Assembly: GCF_014764405.1 (NCBI RefSeq)
Contig: NZ_CP061725.1
Span: 1,054,001-1,118,000 of the forward strand
Length of the DNA: 64,000 nt
Direction of reading: 5' to 3'
Origin: Micromonospora craniellae
GTDB taxonomy: Bacteria > Actinomycetota > Actinomycetes > Mycobacteriales > Micromonosporaceae
The notes under the pieces: model-generated
The model's database searches: none
What the model was told of the DNA's origin: nothing
What the model saw: the letters and a program-made list of their open reading frames with translations, nothing else
Shown: positions 32,858 through 42,115 of the stretch, one piece after another
Layout of the letters: each line of letters begins with the position of its first letter
Position numbering within the stretch: the stretch's first letter is position 1
Program-made: the position numbers and the translations under genes

Positions 32858-33415
32858 TCAGACCTCCAGCAGCTCGGCTTCCTTGTGCTTGACCAACTCG
32901 TCGACATGCGCCACGTAGCGCTGGGTCACGTCGTCAAGTTCCTTCTCCGCGCGGCGGCCATCGTCCTCGCCGACCTCGCCGTCCTTGACGAGCCGGTCAA
33001 GCTCTTCCTTGCCCTTGCGACGGATGTTGCGGATGGCGATCTTCGCCTCCTCGCCCTTGTTCCGGGCGACCTTGATCATGTCGCGGCGACGCTCCTCGGT
33101 CATCTGCGGGAGCAGGATGCGCAGCTGGTTGCCCTCGTTGTTCGGGTTCACCCCGAGGTCCGAGTCGCGGATCGCCTTCTCCATGGCGTTGATCTGCGAG
33201 TTGTCGTACGGCTTGATGATCGCCATACGCGGCTCGGGGATGCCCACGGACGCCATCTGGGTCAGCGGCGTCGGGCTGCCGTAGTAGTCGATGATGATCT
33301 TGGAGAACATGGCCGGAGTGGCACGACCGGTGCGGATGGCACCGAACTCCTCCTTGGCGTGCTCGACCGCACGCTCCATCTTCTCCTCGGCCTCGAGGAG
33401 GGTGTCGTCGATCAC
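32858..33415 (-). CDS. frr: Ribosome recycling factor
   Basis: The protein is 185 residues, exactly the family length, and splits post-termination ribosomes together with EF-G. Signatures include AIRTGRATPAMFSKIIIDYY, PEPRMAIIKPYD, LGVNPNNEGNQLRILLPQMT and a long C-terminal helix. GTG 33415 (MIDDTLLEAEEKMERAVEHA) gives the standard length. It is 80 bases downstream of pyrH. Confidence 0.97.
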   Translation of the reverse strand: MIDDTLLEAEEKMERAVEHAKEEFGAIRTGRATPAMFSKIIIDYYGSPTPLTQMASVGIPEPRMAIIKPYDNSQINAMEKAIRDSDLGVNPNNEGNQLRILLPQMTEERRRDMIKVARNKGEEAKIAIRNIRRKGKEELDRLVKDGEVGEDDGRRAEKELDDVTQRYVAHVDELVKHKEAELLEV

Positions 33416-33495
33416 CGGTCTCCTCGCCTCCTTCTTGTGCTCGTCGTGGGCTTGTCGGGTCACCGGGACCGCCGAGGTCACCGTCGACGGTCAGC

Positions 33496-34263
33496 TCAGG
33501 TGGTGATCAGCGTGCCGATCTTGTCGCCGCCCACCGCGCGGACGATGGTGTCGTCGCCCTGCGCGCCGAAGACCAGCATCGGTAGTCCGTTCTCCATGCA
33601 GAGGCTGAAGGCGGCCGCGTCGGCGACCCGCAGGTTGCGGCGTAGCACCTCGGAGAAGGTGATCGAGTCGAACTTACTGGCGGTCGGATCGATCCGGGGG
33701 TCGGCACTGTAGACGCCGTCCACACCGTTCTTGCTCATCAGCACCACGTCCGCGTGGATCTCCAGCGCGCGCTGGGCGGCCGTCGTGTCGGTGGAGAAGT
33801 ACGGCATGCCCGCGCCGGCGCCGAAGATGACCACCCGGCCCTTCTCCAGGTGCCGGATCGCCCGCAGCGGGATGTACGGCTCGGCTACCTGCGCCATCGT
33901 GATCGCGCTCTGCACGCGGGTCTCGATGCCCTCCTTCTCCAGGAAGTCCTGCAGGGCGAGGCAGTTCATCACGGTGCCGAGCATGCCCATGTAGTCGGCC
34001 CGGGCCCGGTCCATGCCCCGCTTCTGCAACTCCGCGCCGCGGAAGAAGTTGCCGCCGCCGACCACCACCGAGACCTGCACACCGCGGCGGACCACGGTGG
34101 CGATCTGCCGGGCGATGGCCTGGACCACGTCCGGGTCCACACCGATCTCGCCGCCGCCGAACACCTCGCCGGAGAGCTTCAGCACCACCCGGCGGGACCG
34201 ACCGGGCGGCGGTGCCGTCGGGTCGTCCACCGCCAGCGTCGGGTCACTCACAACCTGCGTCAT
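33496..34263 (-). CDS. pyrH: Uridylate kinase
   Basis: PyrH phosphorylates UMP to UDP in pyrimidine synthesis; bacterial enzymes are hexamers controlled by GTP and UTP. The 255-residue protein carries RVVLKLSGEVFGG, VVVGGGNFFRGAELQKRGMD, DYMGMLGTVMNCLALQDFLE, GAGAGMPYFSTDTTAAQRAL and VDGVYSADPR, all diagnostic. ATG 34263 is preceded by GGAAGGA. It sits between tsf and frr, as in most bacteria. Confidence 0.97.
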   Translation of the reverse strand: MTQVVSDPTLAVDDPTAPPPGRSRRVVLKLSGEVFGGGEIGVDPDVVQAIARQIATVVRRGVQVSVVVGGGNFFRGAELQKRGMDRARADYMGMLGTVMNCLALQDFLEKEGIETRVQSAITMAQVAEPYIPLRAIRHLEKGRVVIFGAGAGMPYFSTDTTAAQRALEIHADVVLMSKNGVDGVYSADPRIDPTASKFDSITFSEVLRRNLRVADAAAFSLCMENGLPMLVFGAQGDDTIVRAVGGDKIGTLITT

Positions 34264-34413
34264 ACGCCCGTCCTTCCCCCACTGCCGCGCCCGGGTGCGC
34301 ACATCTGCCGTTGCCGACCTTATGGGACGAGGAGACCGCGGTGTGTGTCGCGTACACCGGCGGCCTCCTCGACGTGTCGTTGCCCAGCACGGGCGCGTAC
34401 GCCCGGCCGGAGG

Positions 34414-35241
34414 TCAGGACTGGCCGACCTCGAACCGCACGAAGCGGGTGATCTCGATACCGGCCTCGGCCAGCACCTGCTTCACCGACTTCTTGTTGTC
34501 GGTGACCGACGACTGCTCCAGCAGCACGAAGTCCTTGAAGAAGGAGTTGACCCGGCCCTCGACGATCTTCGGCAGAGCGGCCTCGGGCTTGTTCTCCTCG
34601 CGGGCGGTCTGCTCGGCGATGCGCCGCTCGGACTCGACGATCTCGGCCGGCACCTCGTCCCGGGTGAGGTACTTCGGACGCATCGCGGCGATCTGCATGG
34701 CCACGCCACGGGCGTCGGCGTCGCCGGCCTCGTCGGCCTTGCCGGCGTACTGCACCAGCACGCCGACGGCCGGGGGCAGGTCCTGGGCCTTGCGGTGCAG
34801 GTAGACCGCGACCGTGCCGTCCAGCTTGGCGAAGCGGTTCAGCACCAGCTTCTCGCCGATCTTGGCGGACTGCTCCTGGACCAGGTCGGCGACCGGACGG
34901 CCGTCGATCTCGCTGGCCAGCAGTTCCTCGGCGGTGCTCGCGCCCGAGCGCTCACCGTGCTCGACCAACTGCTGGGCGAGCGCGATGAAGGCGTCGTTCT
35001 TGGCGACGAAGTCGGTCTCGCAGTTCAGCTCCAGCAGGGCCTGACCGGAGTGGGCGACGAGGCCGTTCGCGGCCGTCCGGCCGGCCCGCTTGCCGACGTC
35101 CTTGGCGCCCTTGACGCGCAGGATCTCGACGGCCTTGTCGAAGTCGCCCTCGGCCTCGGTCAGGGCCTTCTTGCTGTCCATCATGCCGGCGCCGGTCAGG
35201 TCGCGGAGCTTCTTGACGTCCGCCGCGGTGATCTGGGACAT
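34414..35241 (-). CDS. tsf: Elongation factor Ts
   Basis: The 275-residue EF-Ts exchanges GDP for GTP on EF-Tu. The N-terminal UBA-like domain contains KKLRDLTGAGMMDSKKALTE, followed by ELNCETDFVAKNDAF, where the conserved TDFV touches EF-Tu. ATG 35241 is chosen because MSQITAADVKKLRDLTGAG is the standard opening; the frame is open further upstream but non-coding in character. It is 137 bases downstream of rpsB. Confidence 0.97.
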   Translation of the reverse strand: MSQITAADVKKLRDLTGAGMMDSKKALTEAEGDFDKAVEILRVKGAKDVGKRAGRTAANGLVAHSGQALLELNCETDFVAKNDAFIALAQQLVEHGERSGASTAEELLASEIDGRPVADLVQEQSAKIGEKLVLNRFAKLDGTVAVYLHRKAQDLPPAVGVLVQYAGKADEAGDADARGVAMQIAAMRPKYLTRDEVPAEIVESERRIAEQTAREENKPEAALPKIVEGRVNSFFKDFVLLEQSSVTDNKKSVKQVLAEAGIEITRFVRFEVGQS

Positions 35242-35378
35242 GGCTCTCTCTTCGGTGTTGGGACTGCGGGTGAAATGGACTGAGGTGACGATTACCCGGT
35301 TCCGAGAGGTTCGTGCCCGGCCTGCCCGCCGCCGGCCACCACCGTCAGGGACGGACGGTGGCCGGACGGCGGTGCGGG

Positions 35379-36251
35379 TCACTGACCGGCGACGGCGGCC
35401 GGCTGCTCGGCGGGCTGCTGCTCGGCGGCCGGCTGCTCGGCGGGCTGCTGCGGCTCGTCGGCCTTCTTCGGCTCCTCAAGCAGCTCGCGCTCCCACTCGG
35501 CCAACGGCTCGTCGGTGGCCACGCCGGCCTCCGGCTTCTCGTCGCCACCCCGGCGACGGCCGGAGCGGGCGATCAGACCGTCGGCGACGGCGGCGGCGAC
35601 GACCTTGGTCAGCAGCTCGGCCGAGCGGATCGCGTCGTCGTTGCCCGGGATCGGGAAGTCGACCTCGTCCGGGTCGCAGTTGGTGTCGAGCACGGCGATC
35701 ACCGGGATGCCCAGCTTGCGGGCCTCGTCGACGGCGATGTGCTCCTTCTTGGTGTCGACCACCCAGACCGCAGCCGGGAGCTTCTGCATGTCCCGCAGAC
35801 CACCCAGGGTGCGGGTCAGCTTGATCTTCTCCCGGGAGAGCTGCAGGGTCTCCTTCTTGGTGTAACCGGCGGCGGTGCCGCTGAGGTCACCGAGTGCCTC
35901 CAGCTCCTTCATCCGCTGCAGCCGCTTGTACACCGTCTGGAAGTTGGTCAGCATGCCACCGAGCCAGCGGTGGTTGACGTACGGCTGACCGACCCGCGTG
36001 GCCTGCTCGGAGATAGCCTCCTGGGCCTGCTTCTTGGTGCCGACGAAGAGGATGCTGCCGCCCTCGGCCACCGTGTTGCGCACGAATTCGTACGCCTTCT
36101 CGATGTAGTCGAGGGTCTGACGCAGGTCGATGATGTAGATGCCGTTACGCTCGGTGAAGATGAAGCGCTTCATCTTCGGGTTCCAGCGCCGGGTCTGGTG
36201 CCCGAAGTGAACACCACTCTCCAGCAACTGACGCATGGTCACGACGGCCAT
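35379..36251 (-). CDS. rpsB: 30S ribosomal protein S2
   Basis: The 290-residue S2 protein starts at ATG 36251 (MAVVTMRQLLESGVHFGHQT), with AAGGAG 8 bases upstream. Core signatures include RRWNPKMKRFIFTERNGIYI, VNHRWLGGMLTNFQT and GIPVIAVLDTNCDPDEVDFP. After about residue 235 the chain continues into an acidic tail with Ala/Glu/Gln/Pro repeats (AEQPAAEQQPAEQPA), a common actinobacterial extension. It is the first gene of rpsB-tsf. Confidence 0.97.
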   Translation of the reverse strand: MAVVTMRQLLESGVHFGHQTRRWNPKMKRFIFTERNGIYIIDLRQTLDYIEKAYEFVRNTVAEGGSILFVGTKKQAQEAISEQATRVGQPYVNHRWLGGMLTNFQTVYKRLQRMKELEALGDLSGTAAGYTKKETLQLSREKIKLTRTLGGLRDMQKLPAAVWVVDTKKEHIAVDEARKLGIPVIAVLDTNCDPDEVDFPIPGNDDAIRSAELLTKVVAAAVADGLIARSGRRRGGDEKPEAGVATDEPLAEWERELLEEPKKADEPQQPAEQPAAEQQPAEQPAAVAGQ

Positions 36252-36462
36252 GGTTCGCACTCCTTGCGCTCCCTGGTTGTGCCGCCCGACCGGCGGTCGG
36301 GCGTCCTGGTGCCCGGTCGCCGGCCATGGCGGGCCCGACAGGATCGGGACCAGGGAGGCCGTCGCCCCACGACGATTCGTGGAGAGGGCACGCGAGGTCG
36401 ACCGCGCGAGGCGGTCGCCAGTCGACCAGTGTACGCGCCCTCCCCACCCCGCCACGCCCGGG
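36252..36462. promoter_or_regulatory. rpsB leader region with a hairpin at 36284-36302
   Basis: This stretch must carry the rpsB-tsf promoter and untranslated leader. An 8-bp stem with a 3-base loop (GCCCGACC / GGTCGGGC) lies 33-51 bases ahead of the rpsB ATG. In other bacteria S2 represses its own message through leader structure; whether this hairpin does so is inference. No gene is present. Confidence 0.4.
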
Positions 36463-36518
36463 TGTAAGGAAGGGACCCTTTCTATACCGCAGGCGTTAGT
36501 AAGGGTCCCTTCCTTACA
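36463..36518. repeat. Intergenic stem-loop repeat, copy 1
   Basis: Two perfect 18-base arms (TGTAAGGAAGGGACCCTT / AAGGGTCCCTTCCTTACA) enclose a 20-base loop, TCTATACCGCAGGCGTTAGT. The same element recurs at 55764-55813 with the loop conserved at 18 of 20 positions. It lies between rpsB and a minus-strand gene end. Confidence 0.85.
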
Positions 36519-36571
36519 TCCGGGAACGCCGGCGTCCGCCCGCCGAGCGCGGCGCGGATGCCGGCGGCGGG

Positions 36572-37582
36572 TCAGCCGGCGGCCAGCGCGGCGACGAGGA
36601 AGAGCGCCAGGCCCACGGTCAGGTACGCGGTGGGCGGACGCAGCCAGCCTCGCGCCCCGTCGGTCAACGAGAAGCCGGTGGTCCGCAGCCCGTACAGGCC
36701 GGCCGCGAAGATCGGCAGGCCGATCATCAGGAACGTGCCGGTCAGCACATCGGCGGCGGAGACCGGACCGGCGGTGACGCCGTGCAGCAGCACCAGCAGG
36801 GCGGGCACCTCGAAGATCGCGACCAGCACGGCGAACAGCACCGCGAGCACCGGACGGCGCGAACGGTAGACACCGTCGGCGGCGGGCAGTCCCGGCTGCG
36901 CGGCCAACGCCTGGTAACCGGCGGTGGCGGCGTCGGCCTGGTACCCGGATCCCACTCCACCGGCCTGGAAGCCGGTACCTGTGGCGGCCGCCTGATACCC
37001 GGCGCCCGCGCCGACCGCCGACTGCTCGGTGTCGCCACCGGCCGGATGCGGGTGGTCGGCGTTCGGCAGGTCCGTCCGGGGCGCCACCGGGGGCATCGGC
37101 CCGGTCGGCATCTCCAACGGGTTCGCCGCCTCCGCCGGCCGTTTCGCCTCGACGATCGGGTACCCGCCCAGCGGGGCCGGCCGGGTCGGGTCGACCAGCG
37201 GCGATGCTCCGCCGGAGGTCGGCGCCGTCTCCCGGGCGGCACGGCGGCCGGGGCGGTCGGGGCGGTCGGGGCGGTCGGGGCGGTCGGCCGGCAGTTCGCC
37301 GGAACTCTCCGGGTCGGTCGCATCCGGCCGCCGCAGACGCGAGGCCCGGTAGCGCTCGGTCTCGACCGGCGTGTCGCCGAGCGGATCAGGGGTGCCGAAG
37401 CGTCGCGGCGAGCCGTACCGATCGTCGTCGTCCGCCCGTGGCTCGGGAGCGGTCAGGGGGTCGTCGTCGCGGTACCGCGGCTCCGAGGTACCGCGCCAGT
37501 CCGGGTCGCCGTAGCCGCGGTCGCGTTCACCCGGGTACCAGCGCGACTCCTGGTCATCGGCAAAGCTGCGTCGTCCGTCCAC
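36572..37582 (-). CDS. Membrane protein with long disordered N-terminal region, unknown function
   Basis: The 336-residue protein has about 230 residues of Arg/Asp/Pro-rich, probably disordered sequence, including DRPDRPDRPGR and three GYQA/GFQA repeats. About four transmembrane helices follow (VLAVLFAVLVAIFEVPALLV, VLTGTFLMIGLPIFAAGLYG, AYLTVGLALFLVAALAAG). The start is GTG 37582 with no clear ribosome site; a leaderless start is possible. It lies between rpsB and yraN, divergent from yraN. I do not recognise a family. Confidence 0.75.
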   Translation of the reverse strand: MDGRRSFADDQESRWYPGERDRGYGDPDWRGTSEPRYRDDDPLTAPEPRADDDDRYGSPRRFGTPDPLGDTPVETERYRASRLRRPDATDPESSGELPADRPDRPDRPDRPGRRAARETAPTSGGASPLVDPTRPAPLGGYPIVEAKRPAEAANPLEMPTGPMPPVAPRTDLPNADHPHPAGGDTEQSAVGAGAGYQAAATGTGFQAGGVGSGYQADAATAGYQALAAQPGLPAADGVYRSRRPVLAVLFAVLVAIFEVPALLVLLHGVTAGPVSAADVLTGTFLMIGLPIFAAGLYGLRTTGFSLTDGARGWLRPPTAYLTVGLALFLVAALAAG

Positions 37583-37810
37583 GTCGGCACCGTATGCGAC
37601 CAGACGGGGCGTACGCCATTCCGTCCCGCCGCTGGCCAGAGACCGCGTGCCATTTCGACCAGATACGCAGAGTAACGGCTGGATTCGTGGATTAACGTAC
37701 GCCTAGCACACGGAAGGCATGATCGTCTGCTCGTCCACAACCCCTCCGGTTGTCCACAGGTCCCGTCGGCAGGGTCGCCCCGGCACCGCGTACGGGCGCA
37801 GGGTGCCGTC

Positions 37811-38170
37811 ATGACCAAGCGGAACCAGGCGGTCGGCGGGTACGGGGAACGCTGCGCCGTCCGACACCTGATCGAGGCGGGCCTGCGGCCGGTGGAGCGG
37901 AACTGGCGCTGCCCCTCCGGAGAGATCGACATCATCGCCTGGGACGGGCCGGTGCTCGCCTTCTGCGAGGTGAAGACCCGCCGCACCACACGCTTCGGCA
38001 ATCCCGCCGAGGCCGTGGTGCCGCGCAAGGCACGCCGCCTGCGCCGGCTCGCCGCCGCCTGGCTCGCGAGCACCGGCACCACCGCCGACGAGATCCGCTT
38101 CGATGTCCTCTCGGTCCTGCTGCCCGCGACCGGCCGGGCCCACGTCGAACACCTCAAGGGCGCCTTCTGA
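37811..38170 (+). CDS. yraN: UPF0102 (YraN-type) predicted endonuclease
   Basis: The 119-residue protein has the nuclease-like core RNWRCPSGEIDIIAWDGPVL followed by AFCEVKTRR, i.e. the E-x-D...E-V-K pattern of a restriction-endonuclease-like fold. The N-terminal GYGERCAVRHLIEAGLRPVE is standard for the family. It heads the yraN-yifB-dprA run, a conserved competence/recombination neighbourhood, and is 106 bases ahead of yifB. Its biochemical role is unproven. Confidence 0.9.
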   Translation: MTKRNQAVGGYGERCAVRHLIEAGLRPVERNWRCPSGEIDIIAWDGPVLAFCEVKTRRTTRFGNPAEAVVPRKARRLRRLAAAWLASTGTTADEIRFDVLSVLLPATGRAHVEHLKGAF

Positions 38171-38276
38171 TGCCCCGCCTGGCCGGACGCGGCACGACGC
38201 CGCCACCGACCGGCGGTGGGCAACGCACGCCGACCGGCGGAGTCGTGCTGCCGCGCGAGTGCCCGGTGGGTCTGCG

Positions 38277-39794
38277 ATGAGCTACGCCCGAGTGCTCTGC
38301 GTCGGCCTGGTCGGGGTGGACGGGCACCTGGTGGAGGTGGAGGCCGATCTCGCAGCGGGGCTGCCCGGGGTGGTGATCTCCGGGTTGCCCGACACGGCGC
38401 TGCACGAGGCCCGCGACCGGGTCCGCGCCGCAGTGGTGAACTCCGGTCAGCGCTGGCCCAACCGCCGGATCACCCTCAACCTGCTGCCGGCCACCCTGCC
38501 CAAGTTCGGCTCGGCGTTCGACCTGGCAATCGCGGTGGCCCTGCTCGGCGGTTCGGGCGAACTGCCGCTGCTGCCGCTGGAAGGCGTGGCGATCCTGGGC
38601 GAGTTGGGTCTCGACGGCGCGGTACGCCCGGTCCGGGGCGTCCTGCCGATGGTGGCCGCGGCGGCCCGGGCCGGCATCGACCGGGTGATCGTGCCCGCGG
38701 ACAACGCGGCCGAGGCCGCCGTGGTGCCCGGCCTGCGGGTGCGGGGCGTGGACAGCCTGCACCGGCTGGTCTGCTTCGTCCGCGACGGCCGACCGCTGAT
38801 CGAGCCGGCGGTCGACGAGATGCCGGAGGCCACCACCGGCCCGGATCTCGCCGACGTCGCCGGGCAGGGTCTCGGCCGGCGGGCCCTGGAGGTCGCCGCC
38901 GCAGGCGGACACCATCTGGCGTTGATCGGGCCACCCGGCGCGGGCAAGACCATGCTCGCCGAACGCCTGCCGTCGATCCTGCCGACGTTGGACGACGACG
39001 CCGCGCTGGAGGTGACCGCGCTGCACTCCGTCGCGGGCCTGCTGCCGGCCGGCGGTCGACTGATCCGCCGGCCGCCGTTCCAGGCCCCGCACCACACCGC
39101 CACGGTGCCGTCCATCGTCGGCGGCGGCGCGGGACTGGCCCGACCGGGCGCGATCTCCCTCGCGCACCGGGGCGTGCTCTTCCTCGACGAGGCACCCGAG
39201 TTCAGCAAGCCGGCGCTGGAGGCGCTGCGCCAGCCGTTGGAGCACGGGCGGGTACTGCTGACCCGCAGCCGGGGCAACGCCGAGTACCCGGCCAGGGCGC
39301 AACTGGTGCTGGCCGCCAATCCGTGCCCGTGTGCCAACCCGGCGGGCGACGACCGGTGCGAGTGCGCGCCGACGGCCCGCCGCCGCTACCTCGGCCGGCT
39401 CTCCGGCCCGCTGCTCGACCGGATCGACCTCCAGGTCCGCCTGCAACCGATGCGGGCGGCCGAATTGATGGAACCCGCCGCACACGAGTCCTCGGCGGTC
39501 GTCGCCGCGCGGGTCGCTGCCGCACGGCAGGCCGCGGCCGGGCGATGGGCGGCGCTGGGTAGGCGACTCAACTCCGAGATACCCGGGCCGTACCTGCGCC
39601 GGCCACCGTGGCGGCTGCCCAACCCGGTCACCGCCGACCTGCGGGCCCGGTTGGACTCCGGGTCACTGTCCGCCCGCGGCTTCGACCGGGTCATCCGGCT
39701 CGCCTGGACGATCGCCGACCTGGACGGGCGGGTCCGGCCGGACCACAAGGACATCGCCGAGGCCATCACACTCAGGACGGGAGAGGGTACGTGA
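38277..39794 (+). CDS. yifB: YifB/ComM-family AAA+ ATPase (Mg-chelatase-like)
   Basis: The 505-residue protein has an N-terminal Lon-like/ChlI domain (VEADLAAGLPGVVISGLPDT, NLLPATLPKFGSAFDLAIAV), the AAA+ Walker A LIGPPGAGKTMLAERLPSIL, Walker B VLFLDEAPEF, a Cys-rich NPCPCANPAGDDRCEC loop and a C-terminal lid. In Vibrio the relative ComM is a hexameric branch-migration helicase used in transformation. ATG 38277 is the start. The stop overlaps the dprA GTG (GTGA). Confidence 0.93.
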   Translation: MSYARVLCVGLVGVDGHLVEVEADLAAGLPGVVISGLPDTALHEARDRVRAAVVNSGQRWPNRRITLNLLPATLPKFGSAFDLAIAVALLGGSGELPLLPLEGVAILGELGLDGAVRPVRGVLPMVAAAARAGIDRVIVPADNAAEAAVVPGLRVRGVDSLHRLVCFVRDGRPLIEPAVDEMPEATTGPDLADVAGQGLGRRALEVAAAGGHHLALIGPPGAGKTMLAERLPSILPTLDDDAALEVTALHSVAGLLPAGGRLIRRPPFQAPHHTATVPSIVGGGAGLARPGAISLAHRGVLFLDEAPEFSKPALEALRQPLEHGRVLLTRSRGNAEYPARAQLVLAANPCPCANPAGDDRCECAPTARRRYLGRLSGPLLDRIDLQVRLQPMRAAELMEPAAHESSAVVAARVAAARQAAAGRWAALGRRLNSEIPGPYLRRPPWRLPNPVTADLRARLDSGSLSARGFDRVIRLAWTIADLDGRVRPDHKDIAEAITLRTGEGT

Positions 39795-40975
39795 GCACGC
39801 ACGAGGAATCGCGGTTGGCACGGGTGGCGCTGACCTGGCTGGCCGAGCCGGGCACCCGTTCGGTGTACGGGCTGGTGAACGAAATCGGACCGGTCGCCAC
39901 ACTGGAGTTGCTGCTCGACGGTGGGGCGCCGCAGGAGAAGCTGCGCGACAGCGTGGCCGCACGGACCCGGGCCGGTGACGCCCGGGCGGTCGCCACCGAG
40001 TCGCTGCGCCGCGCCGACCGGCTCGGTGCCCGCCTCGTCACGCCCGACGACGACGAGTGGCCGATGACGGTCGAGCAACTGCGCCACCTCCGGCTGGACC
40101 TGCCCGGCAAGCCGCGTCGGGTCGACATCGAGACGGATCCGCCGCTCTGCTTCTGGGTACGCGGCGCGTGGCGGCTGGACGAGGCGCTGGAGCGCTCGGT
40201 GGCCGTGGTGGGGGCGCGGGCGGCCACGCCGTACGGTCTGCACGTCGCCACCGACCTGGCCTACGGGCTGGCCGACCGGGAATGGACGGTCGTCTCCGGC
40301 GGCGCGTTCGGCATTGACGCCGCCGCGCACCGTGGCGCCCTGACCGCCGGCGGGTTGACCGTCGCGGTGCTCGCGTGCGGGGTGGACCGGCCGTACCCGC
40401 TGGGCAACACAGCGCTGTTCGACCGGATCGCCGAGACCGGCCTGCTGGTGAGCGAGTGGCCGCCGGCCGCCGAGCCGTTGCGGCCGCGCTTCCTCATCCG
40501 CAACCGGGTGATCGCGGCGGCCACCAGGGGCACCGTGCTGGTGGAGGCGGCGGCGCGCAGCGGCGCTACCCAGACCACCCGGCGCGCGCTCGCCCTGAAC
40601 AAGCGCGCGATGGTGGTGCCCGGCCCGGTCACCTCCGCGATGTCGGTCGGCGCGCACGAGATCCTGCGGGAAGAACCGGCGGCGCGGCTGGTGACCGGGT
40701 TGGCCCAGGTGTTGGAGGAGGTGGGCCCGATCGGCGAGTTGGCACCGGTGCCGCGCGGCCCGGAGCGGCCGGCCGACCTGCTCGACGACGACGCGAGGGC
40801 AGTCCTGGAGTCGCTGCCCCGGCGCGGCGCCCTCGGGGTGGATGACATCGCGGCCAGAGCCGGCCTGGCCGTCCGCACGGTGCTGCGTACCCTGCCGCTG
40901 TTGGAGGAACTGTCCTTCGTGGTGCGACGCGAGGACGGCTACGCCCTGGTCGCGAGCGCCGCCGGCCGGTCGTAG
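39791..40975 (+). CDS. dprA: DNA-processing protein DprA
   Basis: The 394-residue protein loads RecA on incoming single-stranded DNA during transformation. The Rossmann core includes VAVVGARAATPYGLHVATDL, WTVVSGGAFGIDAAAHRGAL, VLACGVDRPYPLGN and RNRVIAAATRGTVLVEAAAR followed by SGA. A C-terminal winged helix (DIAARAGLAVRTVLRTLPLL) follows. GTG 39791 overlaps the yifB stop. It is followed 10 bases later by the recombinase gene, so yifB-dprA-xerC-like form one operon. Confidence 0.94.
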   Translation: MSTHEESRLARVALTWLAEPGTRSVYGLVNEIGPVATLELLLDGGAPQEKLRDSVAARTRAGDARAVATESLRRADRLGARLVTPDDDEWPMTVEQLRHLRLDLPGKPRRVDIETDPPLCFWVRGAWRLDEALERSVAVVGARAATPYGLHVATDLAYGLADREWTVVSGGAFGIDAAAHRGALTAGGLTVAVLACGVDRPYPLGNTALFDRIAETGLLVSEWPPAAEPLRPRFLIRNRVIAAATRGTVLVEAAARSGATQTTRRALALNKRAMVVPGPVTSAMSVGAHEILREEPAARLVTGLAQVLEEVGPIGELAPVPRGPERPADLLDDDARAVLESLPRRGALGVDDIAARAGLAVRTVLRTLPLLEELSFVVRREDGYALVASAAGRS

Positions 40976-40985
40976 GCTGGCAGCC

Positions 40986-42071
40986 GTGCGGGGTACGGGC
41001 GGCGGCGTGCGGGGTACGGGCGGCGGGCAGGGCCGCGACGCCCGTGGCACCCGGGCCGTGCACGCGGCGCTGCCGGAGCCGCTGCGCGACGCGGTGGACG
41101 ACTTCGCGCGCCACCTCGCCTCGGTCCGCAACCGGTCGGCGCACACGGTGCGGGCCTACGTCGCGGATCTGGTGTCCCTGCTGGAGCATGCCCGACGGAT
41201 GGGCTGCACCCAGGTCGCCGAGTTGACCCTCGACACGGTACGCAGCTGGCTGGCCCGACAACGCGCCATGGGCGCGGCCCGGGCCTCCATGGCCCGGCGT
41301 GCGGCGGCGGCGCGGACCTTCAGCGCCTGGGCGCACCGGGAACGGCTGCTGCCCACCGACGTGGCCGCCACCCTGGCCAGTCCCCGTCCGCAGCGGACCC
41401 TGCCCACGGTGCTCCACGCCGATCAGGCCGCCCAGCTCATGGAGGCGCCGACCCGCGCCACGGCCCCGCACACCGAGTCGGCCGTCGACGGCACCGGTGC
41501 CAGCGGATCGGACCGGCGGGCTCCCGCCCCCGCCGACGGCCCCGAAGACCCGGACCGGGCCGCCGGGGCGGTGCGACTGCGGGACCGGGTGCTGCTCGAA
41601 CTGCTCTACGCCACGGGAGTACGGATCAGCGAGGCGTGCGGGCTCGACGTCGCCGACATCGACCACGCCCGACGCGTGCTCCGGGTCCATGGCAAGGGCG
41701 GTCGGGAACGGACCGTGCCGTACGGGCTGCCGGCCCAACACGCTCTCGACGACTGGCTCGGGTGGGGGCGTACGGTGTTGGCCGTCCCGGACTCGCGCGA
41801 CGCGCTCCTGCTCGGGGCCCGGGGCGGTCGCCTGAACCCGACGACCGCCCGCCGGATCGTCGCCGGGTACGCCGAGGCGACCGACCTGCCCCGGACGAGT
41901 CCGCACGCGCTGCGCCACTCGGCCGCCACCCATCTACTCGAAGGTGGCGCGGACCTGCGGGCGGTGCAGGAGTTGCTGGGGCACTCGTCGCTGGCCAGCA
42001 CCCAGGTCTACACCCACGTCTCGGTGGAGCGGCTGCGCGCCGCGTACCGGCAGGCACACCCCCGCGCCTGA
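40986..42071 (+). CDS. XerC-like tyrosine recombinase
   Basis: The 361-residue protein has an N-terminal SAM-like DNA-binding domain (about 20-120) and a catalytic domain (about 195-350) with the Arg of YATGVRISEACGL, the Lys of HGKGGRERTVPYG, HALRHSAATHLLEGG, LLGHSSLASTQVYTH and its Tyr nucleophile. It probably resolves chromosome dimers. It is about 60 residues longer than usual because of an unusual 40-residue Ala/Pro/Asp linker between the domains (about 160-195). The 5' end carries two tandem copies of a GTGCGGGGTACGGGCGGC unit. Position beside dprA matches the mycobacterial xerC. Confidence 0.88.
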   Translation: MRGTGGGVRGTGGGQGRDARGTRAVHAALPEPLRDAVDDFARHLASVRNRSAHTVRAYVADLVSLLEHARRMGCTQVAELTLDTVRSWLARQRAMGAARASMARRAAAARTFSAWAHRERLLPTDVAATLASPRPQRTLPTVLHADQAAQLMEAPTRATAPHTESAVDGTGASGSDRRAPAPADGPEDPDRAAGAVRLRDRVLLELLYATGVRISEACGLDVADIDHARRVLRVHGKGGRERTVPYGLPAQHALDDWLGWGRTVLAVPDSRDALLLGARGGRLNPTTARRIVAGYAEATDLPRTSPHALRHSAATHLLEGGADLRAVQELLGHSSLASTQVYTHVSVERLRAAYRQAHPRA

Positions 42072-42115
42072 CCGGAGCGGTCCGGGCGACGCCGGTCAGC
42101 GGTTACGATCATCGG

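Noticed and set aside
37253..37290. CGGTCGGGG tandem repeat on the plus strand
   Set aside because: It encodes DRPDRPDRP in the disordered region of a membrane protein, so it is ordinary low-complexity coding sequence.
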